Shown here piece by piece: positions 1-6,626 of a stretch of 44,657 bases of DNA. Position numbers and translations under genes: made by a program. The stretch is from Candidatus Gastranaerophilales bacterium (GTDB taxonomy: Bacteria; Cyanobacteriota; Vampirovibrionia; Gastranaerophilales; Gastranaerophilaceae), in contig CALUZA010000005.1 in the NCBI GenBank assembly GCA_944325185.1, forward strand, positions 1-44,657, written 5' to 3'. The notes under the pieces are model-generated. The model was not told the DNA's origin. It made no database searches and worked only from the letters and a program-made list of their open reading frames with translations. The number at the start of each line of letters is the position of its first letter. The stretch's first letter is position 1.

Positions 1-217
1 CCCGAGCGAAGCGAAACGTAGTGCGACTGCACACGTTGAGCAAAGCGAGGGCAAAGGTGTGCGAAGGGCGTGACGGTGAAGCGTTGAGCTTCAGCGAACA
101 GCCCGCAGTCCGTACCCCACGAGCGAAGCGAAACGTAGTGCGACTGCACACCCGAGAGCCAATGAGCGAACGAAAGTTCAGCGAATGGCTCGAGGGCTGA
201 GGTGTGTGAAGCACGCG

Positions 218-240
218 GGCAGGAGCGTTGAGCTCGTGCC
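218..240. other. hairpin with pentaloop GTTGA
   Basis: GGCAGGAGC (218-226) pairs with GCTCGTGCC (232-240) with one mismatch, closing the loop GTTGA (227-231). A second hairpin at 78-92 (GAAGC / GCTTC) has the same GTTGA loop. The hairpins at 311-329 and 413-431 (CCAAAAC / GTTTTGG) have loop GATGA. The stems differ while the loop is nearly constant. Confidence 0.6.
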
Positions 241-290
241 AAGTGCGAAACCGTACCATTATATTGAGCAAAGCGAGGGCAAAGGTGAAA

Positions 291-347
291 AGCGTAAGCC
301 AGAGTGAAGACCAAAACGATGAGTTTTGGTCGCAACTGTTGATAGGC
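291..347. repeat. 57-bp direct repeat, copy 1
   Basis: This unit is identical to 393-449, 102 bases downstream. Each copy contains the hairpin CCAAAAC-GATGA-GTTTTGG (311-329 here). The 45-base spacer between the copies contains a further inverted repeat, CAAATTC (355-361) with GAATTTG (373-379). Confidence 0.85.
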
Positions 348-392
348 GACGTTTCAAATTCATGCCGTAGGCGAATTTGACAGGAGCAAAAA

Positions 393-449
393 AGCGTAAG
401 CCAGAGTGAAGACCAAAACGATGAGTTTTGGTCGCAACTGTTGATAGGC
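393..449. repeat. 57-bp direct repeat, copy 2
   Basis: Second identical copy of 291-347, again carrying the GATGA-loop hairpin (413-431). It ends two bases before the start of the 48-bp dispersed repeat at 452-499, so the repeat classes abut. Confidence 0.85.
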
Positions 450-451
450 AC

Positions 452-499
452 TTGTCTACAATCCGTTAGTGAATAAATGAGCTTTACGGATTGGAAATA
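452..499. repeat. 48-bp dispersed repeat, copy 1 (left of repeat-protein gene)
   Basis: It matches 1835-1882 at 45 of 48 positions, in the same orientation. Internally it can form a hairpin, ATCCGT (461-466) with ACGGAT (486-491). The two copies bracket the gene at 624-1715 and its terminator. Confidence 0.8.
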
Positions 500-623
500 A
501 TCTAAAAGTAACGCAGAAGCAAAAAATTAATTTTTGTAACGTTTTATAATACAACGCTACAAAAATGCAAATTTTTATATTCACTCTTTTTATATATTCG
601 CATAGTGTTAAATGAGGTATAAG

Positions 624-1715
624 ATGATTATTAATTTTTCTCCAGTAAATTTATGTAATAAGATAAATCAAACTAATCTAAAAAGGCAAAATGCAAAATA
701 TCCAAAGTTTAAACCTTTAGCATATGACACTATTTCTTTTGGCGCAATGAAAAAAGCTGTGCTTGATGAAGAAATAGAAAAAGTAAAAAAAGATTTAAGT
801 GAAGCTATAAAAAATAATGATACTAAAAAAATCTATGGATATTTTGGAATAGATACAGAAGAAGATGAAGACGGATACTTAACAATTTCAAGATATGAAC
901 AACCATCTGAAGATTATACATTTAAAGACCTTGGAATAGATGAAAACAAACTGCTTGAAAAAGTTAAAACAATTACGGGAAATGCTGATTTTGTTTTTTC
1001 ACAGGTTACTAATTTAAGCAACCTTGAAACTATTGGTGGAGATGCTTATTTTGGTCATTCACGGGTTATTGATGTAAGTAATCTTAAATCTATTGGTGGA
1101 AATGCTCATCTCAATTGTTCACAAGTTACTGATTTAAGAAGTCTTAAAACTATTGGTGGGTATGCTTATTTCAATTATTCAAAGGATATTAATTTAAGTA
1201 GTCTTGAAACTATTGGTGAATTTGCTGATTTCAAAAATTCAAAGATTACTAATTTAAGCAATCTTAAAACTATTGGTGGGTATGCTGATTTCAAAAATTC
1301 ACAGGTTACTGATTTAAGCAACCTTAAAACTATTGGCTGGACAGCTAGTTTCAATAATTCACAGGTTACTAATTTAAGCAACCTTGAAACTATTTACGGA
1401 GATGCTTATTTTATGAATTCACAGGTTACTAATTTAAGCAACCTTAAAACTATAACTGGTTCTGCTGATTTTAGTAATTCGCAGGTTAGTGATTTAAGTA
1501 GTCTTAAAACTGTTGGTGGAGATGCTTATTTTGGTAATTCAAAAGTTACTGATTTAAATAGTCTTGAAACTGTTGGTGGAGATGCTTATTTTGGTAATTT
1601 AAATGTTAATAACATAAAATCTCTTAAATCCGTCAAAGGATGTATTTTTATGCGCACTTTTGTATTAACTATGGAAATTTTCGAAAAAATTAGAGCTGGA
1701 GAAATGTACCTTTAA
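624..1715 (+). CDS. 20-residue tandem-repeat (LRR-like) protein with N-terminal SFG motif
   Basis: The protein is about 363 residues. The start at 624 is preferred over the upstream in-frame ATG at 612 because GAGGT at 614-618 gives it a Shine-Dalgarno at good spacing. The N-terminus has no signal peptide but ends in DTISFG, a tag I associate with Gastranaerophilales proteins. From 981 to 1640 there are eleven consecutive repeats of exactly 60 bases with no indel, encoding a 20-residue unit of the form xAxFxxSxVTDLSxLKTIGG. The spacing of Leu, Ile, Ala and Phe suggests a short solenoid related to leucine-rich repeat or receptor-L proteins. A specific function cannot be assigned; protein binding is a reasonable guess. 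The gene stands alone between two repeat elements, which suggests a movable or fast-evolving cassette. Confidence 0.8.
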   Translation: MIINFSPVNLCNKINQTNLKRQNAKYPKFKPLAYDTISFGAMKKAVLDEEIEKVKKDLSEAIKNNDTKKIYGYFGIDTEEDEDGYLTISRYEQPSEDYTFKDLGIDENKLLEKVKTITGNADFVFSQVTNLSNLETIGGDAYFGHSRVIDVSNLKSIGGNAHLNCSQVTDLRSLKTIGGYAYFNYSKDINLSSLETIGEFADFKNSKITNLSNLKTIGGYADFKNSQVTDLSNLKTIGWTASFNNSQVTNLSNLETIYGDAYFMNSQVTNLSNLKTITGSADFSNSQVSDLSSLKTVGGDAYFGNSKVTDLNSLETVGGDAYFGNLNVNNIKSLKSVKGCIFMRTFVLTMEIFEKIRAGEMYL

Positions 1716-1790
1716 TTTTTAAGTATAGCATAACTTTTATATTCTATAAGACAAAATCAATTATCTAAAACATTATTTTACAAAAACAAA

Positions 1791-1817
1791 AAAAGACAAG
1801 CGATGAGCTTGTCTTTT
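1791..1817 (+). terminator. Rho-independent terminator, GATGA loop
   Basis: AAAAGACAAGC (1791-1801) and GCTTGTCTTTT (1807-1817) form a perfect 11-bp stem around loop GATGA, with A-rich and T-rich flanks. It lies 75 bases after the repeat-protein stop codon. The loop is the same as in the hairpins of the 1-451 island. Confidence 0.75.
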
Positions 1818-1834
1818 GAAATCGTACAAAACCA

Positions 1835-1882
1835 TTGTCCACAATCCGTTAGCGAATAAATGAGCTTTACGGATCGGAAATA
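1835..1882. repeat. 48-bp dispersed repeat, copy 2
   Basis: Matches 452-499 with three differences. It is followed at 1898-1912 by AGGATAATTGAGTAA, which closely matches 39181-39195 in the tRNA-Arg locus. The rest of 1716-1993 is AT-rich and shows no gene. Confidence 0.8.
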
Positions 1883-1993
1883 CTTTTGGGGTGCTTTAGG
1901 ATAATTGAGTAAGTGAATTTAAAAAAGAAAAACACGGTTTTTAAAGTGTTTAGTTATTTAATGTGCTAAAAATTTGGCATTTGTGTAAGTAGA

Positions 1994-2305
1994 TTATAAT
2001 AAATCAATAATATTGTTTATTTTAATTAATTTATCTAAATTACAATTATTTAGTTTGTAATTAATTAATTCTTTTATTTCTTCTAAATTCTCTTGATTAT
2101 CGGGTAATAATAATTGAATAGGCGTAATGTTAAATTCTAAGCATATTTTATCAATGGTGTCTGCTGTTGGTAAATATCGATTATGTTCAATGTTGCGGTA
2201 TCCTTGAACGCTCATATTGATTTTTTCGGCAAATTGTTCTTGGGTGAGTTTGTTAATTATTCGTAATCTTTTAATACCATTATTAATAAGTTCTTTGTAG
2301 CTCAT
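1994..2305 (-). CDS. XRE-family HTH transcriptional regulator
   Basis: This 103-residue protein has an N-terminal Cro/C1-type helix-turn-helix (about residues 8-65). The recognisable core is LTQEQFAEKINMSVQGYRNI, followed by the usual 'PTADTIDKIC' helix. The C-terminal 35 residues are Asn/Leu/Lys-rich and may dimerise. It is transcribed divergently from the two TRL-like genes, and the 101-base space between them holds a perfect 10-bp inverted repeat overlapping a sigma-70-type promoter. The simplest reading is that it represses that operon. Its ligand is unknown. Confidence 0.85.
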   Translation of the reverse strand: MSYKELINNGIKRLRIINKLTQEQFAEKINMSVQGYRNIEHNRYLPTADTIDKICLEFNITPIQLLLPDNQENLEEIKELINYKLNNCNLDKLIKINNIIDLL

Positions 2306-2347
2306 AATAATAATTTTCGCTTATATTAAAAGAAAATAAAACTAATT

Positions 2348-2372
2348 ATATAGACAACTTACTTGTCTATAT
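2348..2372. promoter_or_regulatory. palindromic operator in XRE/TRL intergenic region
   Basis: ATATAGACAA (2348-2357) and TTGTCTATAT (2363-2372) form a perfect 10-bp inverted repeat with a 5-base centre. It overlaps the -35 box and spacer of the promoter for the rightward operon, as expected for a repressor site. The divergent XRE protein is the obvious binding partner (inference). Confidence 0.7.
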
Positions 2373-2380
2373 GATATAAT
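2351..2380 (+). promoter_or_regulatory. sigma-70-type promoter of the TRL-like operon
   Basis: A -35 TAGACA (2351-2356) and a -10 TATAAT (2375-2380) are separated by 18 bases. The -10 ends 27 bases before the ATG at 2407, and GGTGA just upstream of that ATG can serve as ribosome binding site. Confidence 0.6.
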
Positions 2381-2406
2381 TAAAATTAAATTTAAAATGG
2401 TGATTT

Positions 2407-2808
2407 ATGAAAAATATCTATTTAAAATTATTATTAGTTTTTTTATTGGCAACCCCAGTATTTGGTGAAGGATTTGGTACGGGTGGCGGTTATACATATT
2501 TTGATGGCGGAAATATATATACCAATACAACAGTGCCGTCTTCAATTGCAAAATCTGCGGGATTAAATGATACTCTTATTTCTTCAAAGGAAAAAGTTAA
2601 TTTATCTGATTTAAAAGTTGGAGTATCGGTTACAACGAATATTCTTGGACTTATACAAATTGGGGATGCAGGCATAATGGCTGCTATCAAAAATGGTGAT
2701 ATAACAAAAGTACACTATATAGAAACAAAGAGAACTAAAATATATATACCGCTTGGTTTTATACCAATTTATGTAGCAGGAATAGAAACAAGGGTTTATG
2801 GAGAATAG
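2407..2808 (+). CDS. secreted TRL-like family protein (copy 1)
   Basis: The protein is 133 residues with a clear N-terminal signal peptide (Lys start, Leu-rich core, likely cut after VFG). The mature part is Gly/Tyr/Thr-rich near the N-terminus. It then shows the hallmark of the TRL-like family: a segment ending in 'LGLIQIGDAGIMAAIKNGDI', a 'KVHYIET' strand and a C-terminal 'TRVYGE'. Its role is unknown; family members are small exported or lipid-anchored proteins. It is 14 bases upstream of a second member, and both are under the palindromic operator at 2348-2372. Confidence 0.75.
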   Translation: MKNIYLKLLLVFLLATPVFGEGFGTGGGYTYFDGGNIYTNTTVPSSIAKSAGLNDTLISSKEKVNLSDLKVGVSVTTNILGLIQIGDAGIMAAIKNGDITKVHYIETKRTKIYIPLGFIPIYVAGIETRVYGE

Positions 2809-2822
2809 TAAAGGAAAAAAGT

Positions 2823-3140
2823 ATGAAAAAAATTATTTTTAATGCATTGTTAATGTTTGGATTAATTATATCATTTTCTAATAGTGTAGAGGCTATGGGG
2901 CTTTTTTATACTAATAGCAGCTATCCTGTAACTGCGACCGGCACAAAAATAGATTTATCAAAATTAAAATCGGGGCAATCTGACAACATTAATGTATTGT
3001 GGTGTGTTGAAGTTGGGGATGCAGGCATTGAAAAGGCAGCTAAAGATGGTGGCATAAACAAAATAAGTTTTATAGATATTAATGAGAAGACAATTTTTAT
3101 TTTCTTCAAAAAAATCACAACTACAGTTTACGGTGAATAA
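2823..3140 (+). CDS. secreted TRL-like family protein (copy 2)
   Basis: This 105-residue protein is a diverged paralogue of the preceding gene. It has a signal peptide (cut probably after VEA), a short Tyr/Ser region, then 'VGDAGIEKAAKDGGINKISF' and a C-terminal 'TTTVYGE', matching the TRL-like pattern. AAGGA precedes the ATG at good spacing. The 14-base gap to copy 1 implies co-transcription. The two copies probably arose by tandem duplication. Molecular function is unknown. Confidence 0.75.
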   Translation: MKKIIFNALLMFGLIISFSNSVEAMGLFYTNSSYPVTATGTKIDLSKLKSGQSDNINVLWCVEVGDAGIEKAAKDGGINKISFIDINEKTIFIFFKKITTTVYGE

Positions 3141-3166
3141 AAGCTAAGTTCTTGCATATCTTTCTG

Positions 3167-3195
3167 TTGAGTCAATAAATTGCCCGTGTTAAAAT
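3167..3195 (+). promoter_or_regulatory. promoter of mtaB, likely leaderless
   Basis: TTGAGT (3167-3172) and TAAAAT (3190-3195) are separated by 17 bases. The -10 ends only 6 bases before the mtaB ATG (3202), and no Shine-Dalgarno precedes that ATG. Transcription would therefore start at or next to the start codon. Confidence 0.55.
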
Positions 3196-3201
3196 GCTTT
3201 T

Positions 3202-4470
3202 ATGAGAACTTTCTGCATAAAATCACTCGGCTGCAAGCAAAATCAGCTGGAAGGACAAATTATACAAAATGAATTAGAGCAACTTGGATATAAGCAGGTA
3301 TCTCTTGAAAAAGCCGATATATATGTTTTAAATTCTTGTACAGTTACCTCACATAGTGACTCTCAAGTTAGGTATTTACTTAATAATGCAAAAAGGAAAA
3401 ATCCGAAAATAAAAACAATTTTAACGGGTTGCACAGCTCAAACATATAAATTACACAAAAATTTTGATTATTCTGATATTGATTTAATACTTGGAAATAA
3501 AGAAAAAATTAATATTGAAAATTATATAAATAAACTTTTTGAAAAAGAAAATATTTGTTGCGTTCAAGATATTTTTACTCAAACGGATTTTGAGAATAAA
3601 TTTTTAATAAATCCAAAGTCTACTCGTGTTAGTGTTAAAATTCAAGATGGATGCAATAATCGTTGTTCATATTGCATAATTCCTTATGCAAGGGGTAATT
3701 CCCGTTCTAATTCTTTGGAAAATATAATTAATCAAATTGATTTGATTTCTAAAAAAGGTATTAAAGAAATTGTTTTAACGGGCATACATATCGGGCAATG
3801 GGGTTTAGAGTTTAATAAAACTCTTTTGGATTTATTAAAAGAAATTGAAAAGACAGATATAGCAAGATATCGGCTCGGTTCATTATATATAGATGAAATT
3901 AGTGATGAAATGATAGATTTTTTGAAAAGCTCCAAAAAGTTTTGTCCGCATTTTCATCTTTCCTTGCAATCTTTGTCTACATCTGTTTTAGGGCGTATGA
4001 ACAGGCGTTATAGTGCAGATGAGGCCATGAAACTTATTCAAAAATTGCATAACAATTTTGATTTACCTTATTTGGGATGTGATATTATTGTTGGTTTTCC
4101 GGAAGAAACGGATGAAGAATTTGAAAATACTTATGAAAATTTAAAATTGGTGAAATTGTCGTCAATTCATTGTTTTCCATATTCAAAAAGAGAAAATACT
4201 CCTGCTTTTAATATGAAAAATCAAGTTCAAAATAATATAAAGACTAAAAGAGCAAAATTAATTTCTGAGTTATCAGAAAAGCTTCATAAAGAGTTTTTAA
4301 ACAAAAATAAAAATAAAAAAGCTGAAATTTTAATAGAAAGAAAATCTCCAAAAACAGGTTTATATAGTGCTGTTACAAGAAATTACATAAAAGTTTATAT
4401 AAAGGATGATTTAAATAATTTGCAACATAGCTTAAAAATTGTTGATTTGAGTGACTTTGAATTAATGTAA
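3202..4470 (+). CDS. mtaB: tRNA ms2t6A37 methylthiotransferase (MtaB)
   Basis: MtaB converts t6A37 to ms2t6A37 in ANN-decoding tRNAs using two 4Fe-4S clusters and SAM. The 422-residue protein has an N-terminal UPF0004 domain with cluster cysteines C11 (SLGCKQNQ), C46 (NSCTV) and C77 (TGCTAQ). A radical SAM domain follows, with C151-x3-C155-x2-C158 (CNNRCSYC). After it comes a C-terminal region resembling a TRAM domain but short and Lys-rich. The SLGCKQNQ start favours MtaB over MiaB and RimO. It stands alone, apparently from a leaderless promoter. Confidence 0.92.
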   Translation: MRTFCIKSLGCKQNQLEGQIIQNELEQLGYKQVSLEKADIYVLNSCTVTSHSDSQVRYLLNNAKRKNPKIKTILTGCTAQTYKLHKNFDYSDIDLILGNKEKINIENYINKLFEKENICCVQDIFTQTDFENKFLINPKSTRVSVKIQDGCNNRCSYCIIPYARGNSRSNSLENIINQIDLISKKGIKEIVLTGIHIGQWGLEFNKTLLDLLKEIEKTDIARYRLGSLYIDEISDEMIDFLKSSKKFCPHFHLSLQSLSTSVLGRMNRRYSADEAMKLIQKLHNNFDLPYLGCDIIVGFPEETDEEFENTYENLKLVKLSSIHCFPYSKRENTPAFNMKNQVQNNIKTKRAKLISELSEKLHKEFLNKNKNKKAEILIERKSPKTGLYSAVTRNYIKVYIKDDLNNLQHSLKIVDLSDFELM

Positions 4471-4553
4471 AGTATTGTAACAAAAATATATACTTTTGAT
4501 ATATTAAATTACTTTTTGTTTTTATTTATATATAGACAAAAAAGGTAAACACT

Positions 4554-4760
4554 ATGGATAGCCGTACAAGTTCAATTTTAATTAATTTAGATTTAAATAT
4601 AAATTCTAATCTGGTTGCAAATCAATATTGTTCATCAAAAGCAGGAATTGATGAAGCTTATAAAGGTGATAAGCAAAAGGTTTATAAGAATTTGCGTCAA
4701 ACTTTAAGAGAGTGCTATCTTACAGGCTCCTTGAAGTATGGCAATAATTTTGTTATGTAA
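4554..4760 (+). CDS. small hypothetical protein, 68 residues
   Basis: I do not recognise this protein. It has no signal peptide or membrane segment. The N-terminal half is Asn/Leu/Ser-rich, and the C-terminal half (KQKVYKNLRQTLRECYLTGS) looks like an amphipathic helix. AAGGT lies about 9 bases before the ATG. It ends 2 bases before the convergent stop of the zinc-ribbon gene at 4763, so it fills the space neatly. It could be a small regulator or a chance frame. Confidence 0.5.
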   Translation: MDSRTSSILINLDLNINSNLVANQYCSSKAGIDEAYKGDKQKVYKNLRQTLRECYLTGSLKYGNNFVM

Positions 4761-4762
4761 AA

Positions 4763-5245
4763 CTACAGGTCATAGTTTTGTATAAAACCGTATCTTGTAT
4801 CGTTATCAGCAGTATTTATTCCGCCTCTTAATCTTCTATTTATATTGCGGGCTTCTTCTTCGTATTTTCTTATGTTAATTCCTTTTTTTTCAAGTTCGTT
4901 TACCTTGGGCGAAAAACGCATTAAACATTTTTTGCAGGTAAAGCCTGTTTTTTCATCATCTTCAAGCTCAACCCCGCAAAATCTGCATTTAATTAGTATT
5001 TTTGGCAAAACAGTAAATAATCTTCCTCTTGAGATTAAGTCTTCTAAATCAGCTTTGGAAACTCCGCAAGCTTGTACAATATCTTCAAGAGGAACTTTTT
5101 CTTTACCTGTCGACATAACAAAATTTCTTATTGAATCAATAAGTTCTAATTCTTTTTTAAAACATTCTTCGCAAACTTCTCTGCCTGAGTTCTTGAAAAA
5201 CAGCGTTCCGCACTTTTTACAGTTTATTAATCCATCTCTTGCCAT
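4763..5245 (-). CDS. YvyF/flagellar-operon-type zinc-ribbon protein
   Basis: This 160-residue protein opens with a zinc ribbon of two CxxC pairs, CKKCG (residues 9-13) and CEEC. A helical segment follows, 'VPLEDIVQACGVSKADLEDL', resembling a small HTH. A second ribbon follows, CRFCG with CKKC. The arrangement of N-terminal ribbon, 'VCEECFKKE' and an HTH-like helix matches the YvyF (flagellar operon protein TIGR03826) family. In Firmicutes such genes sit next to flgM. Here the flagellar genes begin about 4.5 kb away. Its role is probably regulatory, but the biochemical function is not established. Confidence 0.65.
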   Translation of the reverse strand: MARDGLINCKKCGTLFFKNSGREVCEECFKKELELIDSIRNFVMSTGKEKVPLEDIVQACGVSKADLEDLISRGRLFTVLPKILIKCRFCGVELEDDEKTGFTCKKCLMRFSPKVNELEKKGINIRKYEEEARNINRRLRGGINTADNDTRYGFIQNYDL

Positions 5246-5308
5246 ATAATTAATTTTAGCAATTTTTAGTAAAAAATCAAATAAAAATACTGTTTTAAAT
5301 AAAAAAGC

Positions 5309-5337
5309 TTGTATAAATAATTATTTTTATATAAAAT
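5309..5337 (+). promoter_or_regulatory. possible promoter in the 5245/5443 divergent region
   Basis: TTGTAT (5309-5314) and TAAAAT (5332-5337) are separated by 17 bases and read toward the gene at 5443, about 100 bases downstream. The whole region is AT-rich, so this is tentative. Confidence 0.3.
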
Positions 5338-5442
5338 AAAATTATTAAGATTTTGATAGTGAGAGTGTATTTAGAAAATATTGCCTGTTAAGTTAATTTC
5401 ATTAAGTGATGGGAATAATAAAATAATAGAAAGATTATTTTA

Positions 5443-6198
5443 ATGTATACAAACAAGTGTATTAAATGTGGTAAAGAATTCGAAACTAAAAACCCCAAGA
5501 GAGTAATTTGTCCCGATTGTTTATATCCAGAAAGATTAACTGAAGCATCCGCTCCTACGGATGAGAATGGTGTTGTTCAAGATTACTCAAGAGGCTATAG
5601 TGCAGGTTCAGGAAATCCGGAAGGATACGCAAGAAGATATAATAACCGTCCGCAAAATAGCCAAGGTGCTTATAACAGGTCAAGAAATAACTCATATCAA
5701 AGACGTGATAACAATTTTAAACGTCCCCAAAGACCAAATAATCAAAAAGGTAATTTTAGACGCCCTCAAAAACCGAACAAATCGAAACCATTATTGGTAA
5801 ATAAAGAGCAATTAGCTCAAATTGAAGAAATGTATAAGAAAATGCTTCCTTTGCCAAATCCTGATGCGCATGAAGTAATTGCTCAAGCTATAGATTTAGA
5901 ACCTAAAAAAGTATTTTTCGGAATAAATTTAATCAGACAAAAAATGATGCTTCCAAAGGTTCAGTTCCCCAAAAGAAAACTTGCTATTACTCCTGATCAG
6001 ATGAAGGCTATCAAAAATCTTTATGAACCTTTATTGCCTTTGCCTCCGATAGGATGTCACAAAATTCTTGCTGCCCAATTAAAAATGGACGAATGGAGAG
6101 TTCATGTCGGTATTGGTTTGGTAAGAAAACAGATGGGGCTTGATAGGTGGAATCAAGACAGGGAAGATTGTCCGGAAGAATTTAAGAAAAAAGCTTAA
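5443..6198 (+). CDS. zinc-ribbon, Arg/Asn-rich disordered, tandem helical-repeat protein
   Basis: This 251-residue protein has three parts. Residues 1-30 form a four-cysteine zinc ribbon (CIKCG, CPDC). Residues 45-115 are low-complexity, rich in Arg, Asn, Gln, Pro and Gly, with RPQ/RPN repeats typical of disordered RNA-binding linkers. Residues 120-235 hold two related segments of about 60 residues, each with 'Q(M/L)..I...Y...LPLP', a helix, and a 'KVFFGINLIRQKM' or 'RVHVGIGLVRKQM' ending. I do not recognise the family. A nucleic-acid-binding role, for example with ribosomes or mRNA, is inferred from composition only. The ribosome binding site is weak. Confidence 0.75.
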   Translation: MYTNKCIKCGKEFETKNPKRVICPDCLYPERLTEASAPTDENGVVQDYSRGYSAGSGNPEGYARRYNNRPQNSQGAYNRSRNNSYQRRDNNFKRPQRPNNQKGNFRRPQKPNKSKPLLVNKEQLAQIEEMYKKMLPLPNPDAHEVIAQAIDLEPKKVFFGINLIRQKMMLPKVQFPKRKLAITPDQMKAIKNLYEPLLPLPPIGCHKILAAQLKMDEWRVHVGIGLVRKQMGLDRWNQDREDCPEEFKKKA

Positions 6199-6290
6199 AA
6201 TATTAAAAAATGTAACAAAATATATTTTTTCTCTAATTTTTTGTTAATTAATGCCGATAACTGTATTAAGCAGAAAGGTGTGCATATTAT

Positions 6291-6599
6291 ATGAAGGACG
6301 AAAAATTAACATTAGAGGAAAGCAAACTTGCAGGAATTTTAAGAAATGAAATTCTTAAAAATTCCGAAACTTCGGTTAAAATTCCTGAACAAAAGACTGA
6401 TTTGTCAAAGTTTGAGTTAATTTCTGAGAATAAAAAACCTTATATTTCTCCGATTTTTTCTATGAATGAAGACGAAATTCTTGCTTTTGTCGAAGAATTC
6501 GATGTTTCGGAATTGGCAACATTATCTGTTGCCGAATTAAACAGAATTGGAGAAGTTTTAGGTGTGGATCCTAAAATTTTGGTCGAAGGAGAGGATTAA
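6291..6599 (+). CDS. small acidic hypothetical protein
   Basis: This unrecognised 102-residue acidic protein has no signal peptide or membrane span. Residues 60-100 (EDEILAFVEEFDVSELATLS) look like a compact helical domain with repeated Leu-Ser/Ala turns. AAAGGTG lies about 12 bases upstream of the ATG. It is on the same strand as the zinc-ribbon protein 92 bases upstream and converges with the glyoxalase-like gene 5 bases beyond its stop. Confidence 0.6.
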   Translation: MKDEKLTLEESKLAGILRNEILKNSETSVKIPEQKTDLSKFELISENKKPYISPIFSMNEDEILAFVEEFDVSELATLSVAELNRIGEVLGVDPKILVEGED

Positions 6600-6626
6600 T
6601 TGAATTATTTGGTTGATTCAATTAAT
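6595..6626. terminator. AT-rich inverted repeat at convergent gene ends
   Basis: ATTAATTGAAT (6595-6605) pairs perfectly with ATTCAATTAAT (6616-6626). It overlaps the stop of the acidic protein and the last codons of the glyoxalase-like gene. The stem is very AT-rich, so terminator function is uncertain. Confidence 0.3.

Larger units (their letters stand above)
1..451. repeat. GC-rich gene-free island of short direct repeats and hairpins
   Basis: This stretch is clearly richer in G and C than the rest of the window and has no credible reading frame. It is built from repeated words. A 31-base unit is identical at 4-34 and 121-151. A 24-base unit is identical at 36-59 and 264-287. A 57-base unit is identical at 291-347 and 393-449. 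The short word GCGAA recurs many times. Several inverted repeats are embedded (78-92, 156-191, 218-240, 311-329, 355-379, 413-431). The left edge is cut by the window, so the island may extend further. I do not recognise it as rRNA, tRNA or a known insertion sequence. Confidence 0.8.

Noticed and set aside
1..451. Possible rRNA or other structured non-coding RNA gene because of high GC
   Set aside because: I see no conserved rRNA, tmRNA, RNase P or SRP motifs, and perfect direct repeats argue for repetitive elements.
981..1640. Regular 60-bp repeats that could suggest a CRISPR-like array
   Set aside because: The repeats are contiguous, degenerate, in frame and encode a clear 20-residue protein unit, with no spacers.
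4845..5249. 134-codon plus-strand frame
   Set aside because: It is antisense to the zinc-ribbon gene, is Ser/Phe-rich and has the look of a shadow frame.
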